Shown piece after piece: positions 25,663 through 34,819 of a stretch of DNA of 64,000 nt. Both the position numbers and the translations under genes were made by a program. The notes below the pieces were generated by a model, which worked only from the letters and a program-made list of their open reading frames with translations, was not told the origin of the DNA and did no database searches. Position 1 is the first letter of the stretch; every line of letters begins with the position of its first letter. This stretch comes from Chryseobacterium sp. G0201 (GTDB lineage Bacteria > Bacteroidota > Bacteroidia > Flavobacteriales > Weeksellaceae), in NCBI RefSeq assembly GCF_003815655.1, contig NZ_CP033917.1:4402001-4466000 (forward strand). Reading direction: 5' to 3'.

Positions 25663-26724
25663 TTACTTTACGATATTGATTTTCGAACCGTTATCAAGGT
25701 TAATCTGTCCGCTGGTAATTACCTGTTCACCGCCATTCAGTCCGCTTAAGATCTGAATTTTATCGCCGTAAACTTTTCCGGTTTGTACTTTGATCAATTT
25801 AGCAGTTCCGTTGTTTACGATAAACAATTGTCCTGAACTTACTCCGTTTACGAAAGCTTCCGCAGGAACGGTTAACATATTTTGAGTTTCAGCACCGTGA
25901 TTTGTTTTAAACAAAGCCGTTGCGTACATCCCTGCTTTTAAGTTTCCTCTGTTCTGAACTTCAATTTCAACCGGGAAATTTAAAGAAGCATCACTTTTTG
26001 GAGCAATAAACGTAATTCTACCGCTGAAAGAATCTTCCGGTAAAACATTAACATTAATTGGAACTTCCTGGCCTAACTGAATTCTTCCGATCTGGCTTTC
26101 GTCCACTAAAACTGAAAGTTTTAAGCTATTAATATTAACAATTTCGAACATTGAAGTTCCTATTGAAACTACTGTTCCCGGTTCAACCATTTTTTTATTG
26201 ATCGTTCCGCTGATTCCTGCACGGATACTTGTATCATTTACTCTTACTCCCTGAGCTCTTACTGCAACCTGCGCATTTTTCAATTGTAATCTTGAGTTAT
26301 CCAACTGTTGTTTTGTAACACCTCCTGTTTTATATGCATTTTCGTAACGTTGGTTATCGATCACTGCATTTTGCAAGTTGTTTTGAGCCTGAGAAATGTC
26401 AACTTCGATCGCATCTCTTTTAATTGTTGCTAAAACCTGACCTGCTCCAACTCTTGAACCTTCTTTTACCAAAACATTTACAATACGTCCTGAGATCTCA
26501 GAAGACTGATTCATCTCCTGCTTTGGAAGGAAAGTTCCGTTAGCGGTGTAATCTGTATTGATATTTTCTCTTGCTACCGTTACAATGTTTACATTGATCT
26601 TGTCAACCTGCTTAGCAACTTCTTTTACTTCTGTTTCTTGTTTCTTCTTATTATCGGCAATTTTATATGCTGCTAAACCAACAAGTACAGCTGCCACGAT
26701 GATATATATTAAAGTTTTTTTCAT
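25663..26724 (-). CDS. RND efflux periplasmic adaptor (membrane fusion protein)
   Basis: A 353-aa adaptor bridging the pump and outer-membrane channel. An N-terminal membrane anchor (LIYIIVAAVLVGLAAYKIA) precedes a biotinyl-lipoyl half-motif (ISGRIVNVLVKEGSRVGAG), a short helical hairpin (about residues 105-150), the second lipoyl half (AGISGTINKKMVEPGTVVSI) and beta-barrel/membrane-proximal domains. The hairpin is short, as in many Bacteroidota adaptors. It starts 9 bp after the TolC stop. Confidence 0.94.
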   Translation of the reverse strand: MKKTLIYIIVAAVLVGLAAYKIADNKKKQETEVKEVAKQVDKINVNIVTVARENINTDYTANGTFLPKQEMNQSSEISGRIVNVLVKEGSRVGAGQVLATIKRDAIEVDISQAQNNLQNAVIDNQRYENAYKTGGVTKQQLDNSRLQLKNAQVAVRAQGVRVNDTSIRAGISGTINKKMVEPGTVVSIGTSMFEIVNINSLKLSVLVDESQIGRIQLGQEVPINVNVLPEDSFSGRITFIAPKSDASLNFPVEIEVQNRGNLKAGMYATALFKTNHGAETQNMLTVPAEAFVNGVSSGQLFIVNNGTAKLIKVQTGKVYGDKIQILSGLNGGEQVITSGQINLDNGSKINIVK

Positions 26725-26733
26725 TATAGTTTA

Positions 26734-28083
26734 TTATGGGTTTTGTAATGTGTTTAATTCTCCTTTAGCTTTAATTAGCTTGATCTCAGCTTGTTTATAA
26801 TCTAACAAAGCATTTGAGTAGTTCTGTTTTGCCTGCGTTAAAGCATTTTCAGAATCCAGAACTTCAGTAAGTGTCGCTAAACCGTACTGATAGTTAGACT
26901 GTGTGTTTTTCTGAACTCTTTCAGCCAAACCTACATTATCTTTCATGCTTTCGATATTAATTAATGCATTTTCCATATTGGTGATTGCATTTTTATAATC
27001 TAAACTTAAACTTAGCTGTGTATTCTGAATATCCACATCTAGATCCTGAATATCGATTTCAGCCTGATTGATCTTCGCTTTTGTTGCACCACCCGTGAAA
27101 ATCGGGATGTTTACATTTAAACCAATCGCTGAATAATCACTCCAAAGAACTCCGTTATTAAGACCGTTTGTAAGCGGGAATTTTGCTCCCTGACCTCCCC
27201 AACCGTAATTGGCAACCAAATTTACGGTAGGATACAAATAGGCTTCCGTTGCTTTTTTATTGTATACAAGAAGCTCTCTGTTTTTGTTTAAAACTTTGAT
27301 TTCTGTACGGTCGTCAAGATTGATATTGCTTGCGATCAATTCTGGTTTTGGTTCGATCGTTTTTTCTTCAAGTTCAATATCTGTCCCGATCGGAACACCC
27401 ATGTAAAACTTCAAAGCATTTTTTGAAAGTTCCACAGAGTTGATTAATGTTTGCTTGTTTGAACCAATATTCGTTAACTGAACATTTGTACGATCTAAAT
27501 CGATACCTTTCGCCAAACCGTTATCAACTAAGCTTTTAATAACATTTCTTACTTTTTCAGTATTTTTATAACTCGCTTCTACCGTCTTCAAATTTTCTTC
27601 CTGTACAAAAACCTGATAATAAGCTGTTGCCACATTTTCGATGATCTGTTCGTTCGTCAACTGAGCATTCAAAACGTAGAATTCTCTTGTTGATTTTGCC
27701 GCTTTAAGACCTGTGAAAACTCTTTGGTCAAAAATAGCCTGCTGAACCTGTACAGAAGCAGTTGAGCTCCAAGGTTGTCCCAGTTGGGCTCTTATTCTTT
27801 CTCCTCCAAATTCAAGTAAAGATTCCTGAATGATTGGGTTATACGTTAACCCCGCAGTAGCACTTATCTGTGGCAAAGCTCCGGCTCTGGCTTCGTCAAT
27901 TTTATATTCAGCTTTTTTGATCTGTAAAGCAGCCTTTTTGGCTTCCGCTTTATTTTGAAGCGCCTGCTTGATGGCTTCCTGTAAAGAAACCTGCTGTTGG
28001 GCAAACACTGATGAAAAGCCGAAAATCATAAATGCAGCAGCTATCCCAATTTTCAGCTTATTTGCAGTATGTTTTCTTTTCAT
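26734..28083 (-). CDS. TolC-family outer-membrane efflux channel
   Basis: A 449-aa protein with a signal peptide (ends FGFSSVFAQQQ) and two homologous halves of long helices, as in TolC/OprM trimeric channels. Repeats include AIKQALQNKAEAKKAALQIK in the first half and TNMENALINIESMKDNVGLA in the second, with YQYGLATLTEVLDSENALTQ near the end. First structural gene after the TetR gene, separated by 91 bp. Confidence 0.95.
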   Translation of the reverse strand: MKRKHTANKLKIGIAAAFMIFGFSSVFAQQQVSLQEAIKQALQNKAEAKKAALQIKKAEYKIDEARAGALPQISATAGLTYNPIIQESLLEFGGERIRAQLGQPWSSTASVQVQQAIFDQRVFTGLKAAKSTREFYVLNAQLTNEQIIENVATAYYQVFVQEENLKTVEASYKNTEKVRNVIKSLVDNGLAKGIDLDRTNVQLTNIGSNKQTLINSVELSKNALKFYMGVPIGTDIELEEKTIEPKPELIASNINLDDRTEIKVLNKNRELLVYNKKATEAYLYPTVNLVANYGWGGQGAKFPLTNGLNNGVLWSDYSAIGLNVNIPIFTGGATKAKINQAEIDIQDLDVDIQNTQLSLSLDYKNAITNMENALINIESMKDNVGLAERVQKNTQSNYQYGLATLTEVLDSENALTQAKQNYSNALLDYKQAEIKLIKAKGELNTLQNP

Positions 28084-28174
28084 AATTTTTATACTTCGTT
28101 TATTTTTTTAATGTATATTATTCTCTTTATATCTATAGATGACGAATCATTTCTTAAAATACTTTAACATTTTT

Positions 28175-28768
28175 TTAATTTTTAAATAACATATTTAAAA
28201 TAATGTCTTTTCTTTCTGAAATAATTTTGTCAAATTCAGTATCATTGATCATGAGATTCTCTAAAAATAAAGGACGAGCTGCACTCGGAAATACTAAAAG
28301 TGAAATCATATTAAGGAGAAACTGAACGGGAGCCATTTTTTCGATATTTCCCAACTCCATTTCTATTTCAATGTCTTGGTAAAGTTTTTTCAAATCATCT
28401 TCTTCTACATCTCTTTTGTGGCAGCTTCCTTTGTTGATCTGTGAAACAATGTAAGTCTCAAGATAAGGATACTGAAGACTTGTAGATAAACTTCCTTCGA
28501 TAAACTCGGCTATTTTAGCTTTAAAAGGAAGATCAGAAGTCATTATAATTTCAGATTTTTCTTTTTCCACTCTGTGTGCTTCGTCAAAAATTATCTGAAT
28601 CAATTTGTCTCTTGAACGGAAATAATAATTAATAAGCGTTCTGTTGACTCCCGCTTCGTCTGCAATTTCTTGCGTAGTAGCGTTAAATTTCCCTTTCACA
28701 AAGAATAAATTCTTTGCGGTTTCTTTTATTAGTTCCTGTGTTTGATCTTTTTTTTCTTGTTTTGACAT
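28175..28768 (-). CDS. TetR/AcrR-family repressor of the efflux operon
   Basis: A 197-aa regulator. The N-terminal HTH reads FNATTQEIADEAGVNRTLIN then YYFRSRDKLIQIIFDEA; the rest is a helical ligand domain. Start ATG 28768 (MSKQEKKDQ) is chosen because the longer frame to 28831 passes through a canonical promoter (TTG-N19-TATATTTG) and two palindromic operators. First gene of the operon, so autoregulation is likely. Confidence 0.92.
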   Translation of the reverse strand: MSKQEKKDQTQELIKETAKNLFFVKGKFNATTQEIADEAGVNRTLINYYFRSRDKLIQIIFDEAHRVEKEKSEIIMTSDLPFKAKIAEFIEGSLSTSLQYPYLETYIVSQINKGSCHKRDVEEDDLKKLYQDIEIEMELGNIEKMAPVQFLLNMISLLVFPSAARPLFLENLMINDTEFDKIISERKDIILNMLFKN

Positions 28769-28770
28769 TT

Positions 28771-28831
28771 TTGTTAAACAATTTTGTGCAAATATAAACC
28801 AAACATCTGTTTTGACAAAATTGTTAAACAA
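28771..28831 (-). promoter_or_regulatory. Efflux operon promoter flanked by two identical palindromic operators
   Basis: On the minus strand a TTG (28818-28816) and TATATTTG (28796-28789) are separated by exactly 19 bp. TTGTTAAACAA, with 5-bp palindromic arms, occurs at 28771-28781 and 28821-28831, spaced 50 bp apart, about five helical turns. One copy lies between the -7 box and the start codon, the other just above the -33 element. They are the likely sites of the adjacent TetR repressor. Confidence 0.7.
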
Positions 28832-28925
28832 AATAATTAATGAAAATTGTTATGATTTGCATCATGTTTTATACATCCGGTTAGAGATTAATGATACTTA
28901 ACCTTTCATAAGCAGGCTGTTTTTA

Positions 28926-28933
28926 TATCTTTG
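28926..28933 (+). promoter_or_regulatory. -7 box for the T9SS cargo gene
   Basis: TATCTTTG fits TAnnTTTG and ends 17 bp before ATG 28951. Confidence 0.6.
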
Positions 28934-28950
28934 CCGAAAATTAATAATCG

Positions 28951-31900
28951 ATGCGAAAAATTTTATTTCTTTTCACACTTTTTAGCTGTGTGCTTTTGTT
29001 TTCCCAGAACAAATCTTTAAAAAACAATGAATATTTTTTCTATGAAAATAAAGGACAGATCGTTGATCAGGATGGAAAAGAAAATACCGATGTAAAATAC
29101 CTTTTCCATTCTGCGGGATTGAATGTACAACTGCGTTCTAATGGATTTTCTTATGATGTTTACGAGACTAAAAAGACAGCAAATCCAAGCTCTTCAAAAA
29201 GTAATAAAAATAAAATCCCAAATGGAAATGATTATCATTTGGATGAATTCATCTATGAAAAATTGATTCACAGGGTTGATATTGAACTTATTAATTCAAA
29301 TAAAAACTCAAAAATCATAGCGGACGGAAAATCTTCTGATTATGATAACTATTATAATATCCCTAAAAAATCTAAAGGAGTTACTAATGTTCATCGTTAT
29401 AAGAAAATTTCATACAAAGACATTTATCCGAACATTGATTTAATATTTTTTAAACCTAATGATACTTTAAAACCTATTGAATATAATTTCGTTATCAATC
29501 CGGGTGGTAAAGTTTCAGATATTAAAATGAAATTTAACGGTGCTTCCACTTCAATAAAAGACGGTAAACTTGCCATGAATGTTCGTTTTGGGGAAATCCA
29601 TGAAAATATTCCCAATAGCTGGATAGAAGGACTCAAAAGAGAAAATATCAATGTTTCATTTAAAGATCTAGGAGATCAGACTTTTGGATTTAATTCGCCA
29701 GTCGATGCTTCAAATAAAACTATTATAATTGATCCTGTTCCTACAAGAGTTTGGGGAAGTTATGTAGGTGGAACAGGTGAAGATTACGGAAGAATTAAAA
29801 CTGATAGTCAAAACACTGTTTATGTTCATGGATCAACCAGCAGTTATACTAATTTTGCAACTTCCGGTACTTATCAGCAGAACCTTGCAGGAGGTACTGA
29901 TGCCTTTCTTATGAAAGTAACCAAAAACGGGCAAAAACTTTGGGGAACTTACTACGGTTTCGGCATGACTGATTATTTTATGGATGTCGACTTTGATGAA
30001 AACTTCAATATTTACGCAGGAGGAATTGTTCAAAGAGCAGCGTATAACGAAAATATTGTTTTAGTAAAATTTAATACTAATGGAAGCTTGGTTTTTCAAA
30101 AAGAGTTTGTTTCAAGCAGACAAGATAAACTTTATGCTGTTTCTTACAATCAAAACCAAGTATATATTGCCGGAGATGCTTTTAGTCCGGATTTCCCTAC
30201 TGTAAATGCAATGCAGCCAACAAAATCTACCCCTTCAGGATACACTGACAGTATTTTAGCTTCTATAAATACAACAACAGGAAATATAGATTGGGCAACA
30301 TATTTTGGAAGAAGCGACGGCTCAACTTCCATTTTTCAAATCATGTCTTCGGTTGATAATCTCGAAATAATCGGAGCAACTCAATCATCAAATATCCCTA
30401 TGGTAAATGCTTTTCAGCCTGTAAAAGGTGGAGGATCAGACGGAATTTATGTAAAGCTTTCAAAATCCGGTAACAATATTTTAAGATCAAGTTATTACGG
30501 AAATGCCGGATATGAATTTGTATTAAAAGGCAGAATAGTAAATGATATCCTTATTCTTCCGGGAAGATATTCAACAACAGCTTTTCCTTCGGGACAACCC
30601 GGCATATGGAGGGTAAGTTTAGCCACAAATAACATTTCAAAGAGTTATTTTACTTTTAGTGGTGAACCTCAATTACTAGCATATCCAGACACATTAGGAA
30701 ATGTTTTCTTCACGGGACTTTATTTACAAAATTTTGGACAAGCAGATATTTCAACTCCCGGAGCTTATATGGGGGTTCCCCCAATGTATGGTTCTACCTT
30801 TTTAATTAAATACAATCAAAATGACACAAAAGAATGGGGAACTTATTATACAGGAAATGGCGCAACACAACAAGGTGAGGTTACAAAAGATAGTGAAGGT
30901 TCTATTTATCTAACAGGAATGTCTAGCGGAAACTCCTCTGGTATTGCAACTCCTGGAACTTTTCAACAATCACCAGGAGGAGGAAATGATATGTTCATTG
31001 CAAAATTTCAAGATTGCACATCATCCGGAATGGTAACCTCCAACTCTCCTGTCTGTACCAATTCAACAATCCAATTAAATGCTACAGGCGGAACAACCTA
31101 CAATTGGACAGGTCCCAATGGATTTACATCAAATCTTCAAAATCCTACAATTCCCAATGCGACAGCAACCAATGCCGGAATTTATACTTGTCAAATTTCA
31201 GGCTCGGGAGCTTGCGACGGAAGCTTTACAGTAAATGTTGTGGTTGGTGACAATGTTGCGCCAGTTCCAAACATTGCAGCTCTTGCAGATATTACAGGAA
31301 ATTGTCACACTTTAGTCTCAAATTTCCCGACTGCAAACGATAATTGTGCGGGAGTAATTACTGCAACGACTACAGATCCACTTTCTTATACGATTCCGGG
31401 AAATTATGTTATTCACTGGACTTATAATGATGGAAACGGAAATACTGCAACACAAAATCAAAATGTAATTGTAACTGCTCCTGCACTTCCGACAAGTAAT
31501 TTAACTCAAACATTTTGTGCTACTAATCAACCCAAAATTTCAGACATCCAAATTACAGGACAAAATATCAAATGGTATGATGCAGCTAATACAATTTTAC
31601 CTGCAACAACTCCACTTGTAAACGGACAGACTTATTACGCTTCTCAAACTATAAACGGTTGTGAAAGTAATAAGATTGCTATTCAGGTTACGGTAAACAA
31701 TACTCCGAAACCAACAGGAAATGCTGCTCAGGATTTTTGTGCTTCGGCAAATCCTACGTTGGTAAATTTGGTGGTAAACGGAACTTCTTTAATATTCTAC
31801 AATGCTGCCGGAAATATTTTACCAATTACAACTCCGCTTGTTCATGGGCAAACTTACTTTGTTACTCAAACCTTAAATGGATGTGAATCTGAAAAATTAG

Positions 31901-32865
31901 CTATTGCTATTACTCTTTCAACCAATAATGTTCCTGCACACGACGTTACGGATGCATTCTGTAATTCGACAACGGCAAATGCAATGACTGTAAATCTTCA
32001 TTCTTATGAAGACGACATCATTAATAATCCGAATAACTATATTTTCACATACACAGATAATACGGGAAATATCATTACCAATCCATCAGGTTATATTTTA
32101 AATATCGGTACAACAATTATTCATGTGAAAGTTGCTACAGCAGACGGTTGTTTTATCATTGTAAGATTAAATATAACTCTTAATCCAAAACCTCAGATCA
32201 AACTTCCTGAAAGTATAGAATTCTGTAAAGGTAAAACAGTAACATTAGATGCCGGAAGCGGTTTTGCATCCTATTTATGGAATAACGGAGCAACTACTCA
32301 AACCATAACCGTTTCAACTCCGGGAATTTATTCTGTAAAAGTGACGAACAACTTTGGATGTGAAGACACGGACATTATTGAGGTGAAATACTCTATTCTA
32401 GCTGAAATTGTTTCTGTAAACATCAATAACAGCACCGCAACGGTTATTCTTTCCACAGCCGGAAATTATGAATATTCTTTAGATAATTTTATCTGGCAAG
32501 ATTCCAATGTCTTTAATAATCTGACTATTGGAGAGTATAAAGTGTATGTAAGAACCAAAGGCGGATGTATTATTGGTGAAAAGAATTTTTCAATCTTTAA
32601 TATTCCGAATGCTATAACACCAAACGGAGACGGAAGAAATGATAAATGGAAAATTGTCGGACTTGAAAATTACCCCGGAACTGAAATCAATCTTTACGAT
32701 CGAAGAGGTCTTCCTGTTTTCAAAGAAATCATATCTAAAAAATCTTTTGAATGGGACGGAAAATTAAATGGAACTCCATTACCTACAGGAAATTATTGGT
32801 ATACTATAAAAGTTTCTGATGGAAGAATCTACACAGGTTGGTTACTCATTAAAAACAGAGAGTAA
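28951..32865 (+). CDS. Large secreted T9SS protein with propeller repeats and CHU_C domain
   Basis: A 1304-aa exported protein. The signal peptide (MRKILFLFTLFSCVLLFSQ) is followed by a conserved N-terminal domain (YFFYENKGQIVDQDGK, DUF7948-like). SBBP-type beta-propeller repeats (WGSYVGGTGEDYG, LWGTYYG, WATYFGRSDG) span about residues 265-690, and Ig-like/HYR-like segments about 690-1100. The C-terminal type B sorting domain (ITPNGDGRNDKWKIVGLENY, ending GWLLIKNRE) directs export by the type IX system and surface or medium release. It is likely an adhesin or matrix protein; the ligand is unknown. Transcribed alone. Confidence 0.9.
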   Translation: MRKILFLFTLFSCVLLFSQNKSLKNNEYFFYENKGQIVDQDGKENTDVKYLFHSAGLNVQLRSNGFSYDVYETKKTANPSSSKSNKNKIPNGNDYHLDEFIYEKLIHRVDIELINSNKNSKIIADGKSSDYDNYYNIPKKSKGVTNVHRYKKISYKDIYPNIDLIFFKPNDTLKPIEYNFVINPGGKVSDIKMKFNGASTSIKDGKLAMNVRFGEIHENIPNSWIEGLKRENINVSFKDLGDQTFGFNSPVDASNKTIIIDPVPTRVWGSYVGGTGEDYGRIKTDSQNTVYVHGSTSSYTNFATSGTYQQNLAGGTDAFLMKVTKNGQKLWGTYYGFGMTDYFMDVDFDENFNIYAGGIVQRAAYNENIVLVKFNTNGSLVFQKEFVSSRQDKLYAVSYNQNQVYIAGDAFSPDFPTVNAMQPTKSTPSGYTDSILASINTTTGNIDWATYFGRSDGSTSIFQIMSSVDNLEIIGATQSSNIPMVNAFQPVKGGGSDGIYVKLSKSGNNILRSSYYGNAGYEFVLKGRIVNDILILPGRYSTTAFPSGQPGIWRVSLATNNISKSYFTFSGEPQLLAYPDTLGNVFFTGLYLQNFGQADISTPGAYMGVPPMYGSTFLIKYNQNDTKEWGTYYTGNGATQQGEVTKDSEGSIYLTGMSSGNSSGIATPGTFQQSPGGGNDMFIAKFQDCTSSGMVTSNSPVCTNSTIQLNATGGTTYNWTGPNGFTSNLQNPTIPNATATNAGIYTCQISGSGACDGSFTVNVVVGDNVAPVPNIAALADITGNCHTLVSNFPTANDNCAGVITATTTDPLSYTIPGNYVIHWTYNDGNGNTATQNQNVIVTAPALPTSNLTQTFCATNQPKISDIQITGQNIKWYDAANTILPATTPLVNGQTYYASQTINGCESNKIAIQVTVNNTPKPTGNAAQDFCASANPTLVNLVVNGTSLIFYNAAGNILPITTPLVHGQTYFVTQTLNGCESEKLAIAITLSTNNVPAHDVTDAFCNSTTANAMTVNLHSYEDDIINNPNNYIFTYTDNTGNIITNPSGYILNIGTTIIHVKVATADGCFIIVRLNITLNPKPQIKLPESIEFCKGKTVTLDAGSGFASYLWNNGATTQTITVSTPGIYSVKVTNNFGCEDTDIIEVKYSILAEIVSVNINNSTATVILSTAGNYEYSLDNFIWQDSNVFNNLTIGEYKVYVRTKGGCIIGEKNFSIFNIPNAITPNGDGRNDKWKIVGLENYPGTEINLYDRRGLPVFKEIISKKSFEWDGKLNGTPLPTGNYWYTIKVSDGRIYTGWLLIKNRE

Positions 32866-32871
32866 AACATA

Positions 32872-32901
32872 AAAAAGGAGCAGAAAATTCTGCTCCTTTT
32901 T
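32872..32901. terminator. Bidirectional terminator
   Basis: A perfect 14-bp stem AAAAAGGAGCAGAA/TTCTGCTCCTTTTT with a 2-nt loop separates the convergent T9SS gene and S1-domain gene. Confidence 0.93.
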
Positions 32902-32904
32902 ATT

Positions 32905-33729
32905 TTATACTAATTTGATCTTATCATCTAAGATCTCAACAATCTTATCTTTATATAATCCGCCAAGGGCCTTCTTAAAGTTCTTTTTACTCATTTGAAG
33001 CTCATCTTGGATCTCTTCGGGAGTAGATTTATCTGACAGATAAAGTAAACCGTAGTTGTCATTTAACTTATCTAAAATCTTTTGTTTGAACTCGTCAATG
33101 TTTTCAAAACCTTCCGGCTGTAGAGAAACATCAATTTTTCCGTCTTCACGAATTGCTTTGATGTAGCCTTTTTCTTCAGATAGCGGGTATAGTTTTTTGA
33201 AAACGTCGGAAGCATAAATAAGTCCGATATATTGTTTGTTGATCACAACATTCCAACCTAATTCACTTTCGTTCATTAAGATCAGATCAACTTTATCTCC
33301 TTTTTGGAAAGGCAGATCTTCATACTGAGGATTTCTTTTGAATGTTGTAGTTCCTGTGATCAAATCTAGCCTTTCATCAACATATAGATAAACCAAATAT
33401 CTTTTTCCTTCAAGAATTTTAGACTTCTGTTGTTTATAAGGGATGAAAAGATCTTTAATAATTCCCCAATCCATAAACGCACCACTTGGAAGACTTTGTA
33501 CACAGCTCATCACTGCAAACTCTCCTACCTCTGCCAATGGAGTTTCAGTAGTTGCTTTTAATTTATTATCATCCTGATATACGAAAACTTCAATTTCTTC
33601 ATCGATTTCTTTTTCTTCATGAACAAAAATTTTAGGTAAAAAAGCTTTTTCACCAGATTCGTCCGTTAATATTAATCCAGAACTTGTTTTTTCTGAAATT
33701 TTTAAAGTTTGAGTTTTCCCTAATTGCAT
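32905..33729 (-). CDS. CvfB-family S1 RNA-binding protein
   Basis: A 274-aa protein built from S1-like OB folds and a C-terminal winged helix. Signatures include FMDWGIIKDLFIPYKQQK (second S1 domain), NKQYIGLIYASDVFKKL (third) and a winged-helix tail TPEEIQDELQMSKKNFKKAL. Relatives (CvfB/YitL) bind RNA and affect gene expression in Firmicutes; the role here is inferred from the family only. A -7 box TACCTTTG lies at 33756-33749 on the minus strand. Confidence 0.88.
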   Translation of the reverse strand: MQLGKTQTLKISEKTSSGLILTDESGEKAFLPKIFVHEEKEIDEEIEVFVYQDDNKLKATTETPLAEVGEFAVMSCVQSLPSGAFMDWGIIKDLFIPYKQQKSKILEGKRYLVYLYVDERLDLITGTTTFKRNPQYEDLPFQKGDKVDLILMNESELGWNVVINKQYIGLIYASDVFKKLYPLSEEKGYIKAIREDGKIDVSLQPEGFENIDEFKQKILDKLNDNYGLLYLSDKSTPEEIQDELQMSKKNFKKALGGLYKDKIVEILDDKIKLV

Positions 33730-33821
33730 TAATGATAAAATTAAGCTGCAAAGGTACGGAAAATAATTACTAATTTGGGAATGAGTGTGTTTGAGAGTTT
33801 TAGGGCTTGAGCTTCAAAACC

Positions 33822-33853
33822 AAAAAAAGAGAAGCAATCTACTCCTCTTTTTT
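33822..33853 (-). terminator. Terminator of the DUF4476 gene
   Basis: On the minus strand AAAAGAGGAG and CTTCTCTTTT form a stem over a short loop (TAGATTG), followed by a T-run. Confidence 0.75.
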
Positions 33854-33857
33854 ATCT

Positions 33858-34715
33858 TTATTTCGCTATAAATTCTCTCAGCTCCCGCTTACTGCTTTCA
33901 TAATCAAATGCATCGCTCACCAGAAAATATCTATTTTTATCTACACATCTTTTGTACATGGATTTGGCCAGCATAATTTTGTTTTTATCAAAATTGATAG
34001 ACTTCACCAAATCTCGGATTTGTTCGGATGTAAATTGTGAATTACTCATCTGTTGGTTGATCATCGCAATTTTACCGTCATCAAATGGCTCCTTATCAAA
34101 CATCAAAAAAAACTGACGGAAGGTATTATTATCCATCACATTTCCAAAATTATTCCAATTGCCGGATAGATTCCCGTACGGATTATTCCAAACATCATTC
34201 CAGTCATTGAAGCCGTAAGATTCACTTTGAACCGGATATGAATCTAATAAATACAAACCGTTATTTGTGAAAAAATCCAGCACCAATCTGTTATTATTTT
34301 GAAGCTGTAAAGTTGTTCGGTAAATTAAAAATCCATTATCATAAATCGAAATCGGAACTCTACCCGACTGTAAATCAAAAAAACGATATTTCCCGGAATT
34401 ATTTGAAATTGCTTGATCGCCAAGTTCTACCGTAAAATACCCCATTTCAGGAATTCTAAGAAAAACTTCTGCATATCCGTAATTTTGATTCCATTGATAA
34501 TTGGGATTTCTTCCTCTGTTATTTTGATTATTCGGATTTCTAAAACCAGAATTATTTGAATTATTATTTCTAGTATCAAGACCTTTGTTGCTCTTTGCCG
34601 ACTGCATTTCTGTTGTTGAGGCTTCATTTCTTAAAAGTTCACCTGCCTTTCCAGCTTCCTGTGCAAATGAATAAATTCCTGCAAAAAACAGCAAACCGAT
34701 AAAAATATTTTTCAT
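33858..34715 (-). CDS. DUF4476 secreted protein with Asn-rich linker
   Basis: A 285-aa exported protein. The signal peptide MKNIFIGLLFFAGIYSFAQ is followed by a low-complexity Asn/Arg/Gly stretch (about residues 45-82, with GFRNPNNQNNRGRNPNYQ), a small beta domain (FLRIPEMGYFTVELGDQAIS) and a C-terminal DUF4476 (about 195-285, MDNNTFRQFFLMFDKEPFDD onward). DUF4476 is of unknown function. ATG 34715 is chosen: the longer frame to 34742 adds nine codons that include the -7 box TAAATTTG, only 3 bp before this ATG. Confidence 0.82.
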   Translation of the reverse strand: MKNIFIGLLFFAGIYSFAQEAGKAGELLRNEASTTEMQSAKSNKGLDTRNNNSNNSGFRNPNNQNNRGRNPNYQWNQNYGYAEVFLRIPEMGYFTVELGDQAISNNSGKYRFFDLQSGRVPISIYDNGFLIYRTTLQLQNNNRLVLDFFTNNGLYLLDSYPVQSESYGFNDWNDVWNNPYGNLSGNWNNFGNVMDNNTFRQFFLMFDKEPFDDGKIAMINQQMSNSQFTSEQIRDLVKSINFDKNKIMLAKSMYKRCVDKNRYFLVSDAFDYESSKRELREFIAK

Positions 34716-34718
34716 AAA

Positions 34719-34726
34719 CAAATTTA
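34719..34726 (-). promoter_or_regulatory. -7 box abutting the start codon
   Basis: TAAATTTG on the minus strand ends 3 bp before ATG 34715. With the usual few-base spacing from this box, transcription would begin at the start codon itself, giving a leaderless mRNA. Confidence 0.6.
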
Positions 34727-34751
34727 TTACGACAGTTTCCATTTTTATGCC

Positions 34752-34783
34752 AAAAAAAGAGAAACCAAAAATGATTTCTCTTT
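34752..34783 (-). terminator. lpdA terminator
   Basis: On the minus strand AAAGAGAAA pairs with TTTCTCTTT over a 10-nt loop, followed by TTTT. Confidence 0.8.
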
Positions 34784-34819
34784 ATATATTTAAATGATTA
34801 ATTCTTAACCAATTATTTA

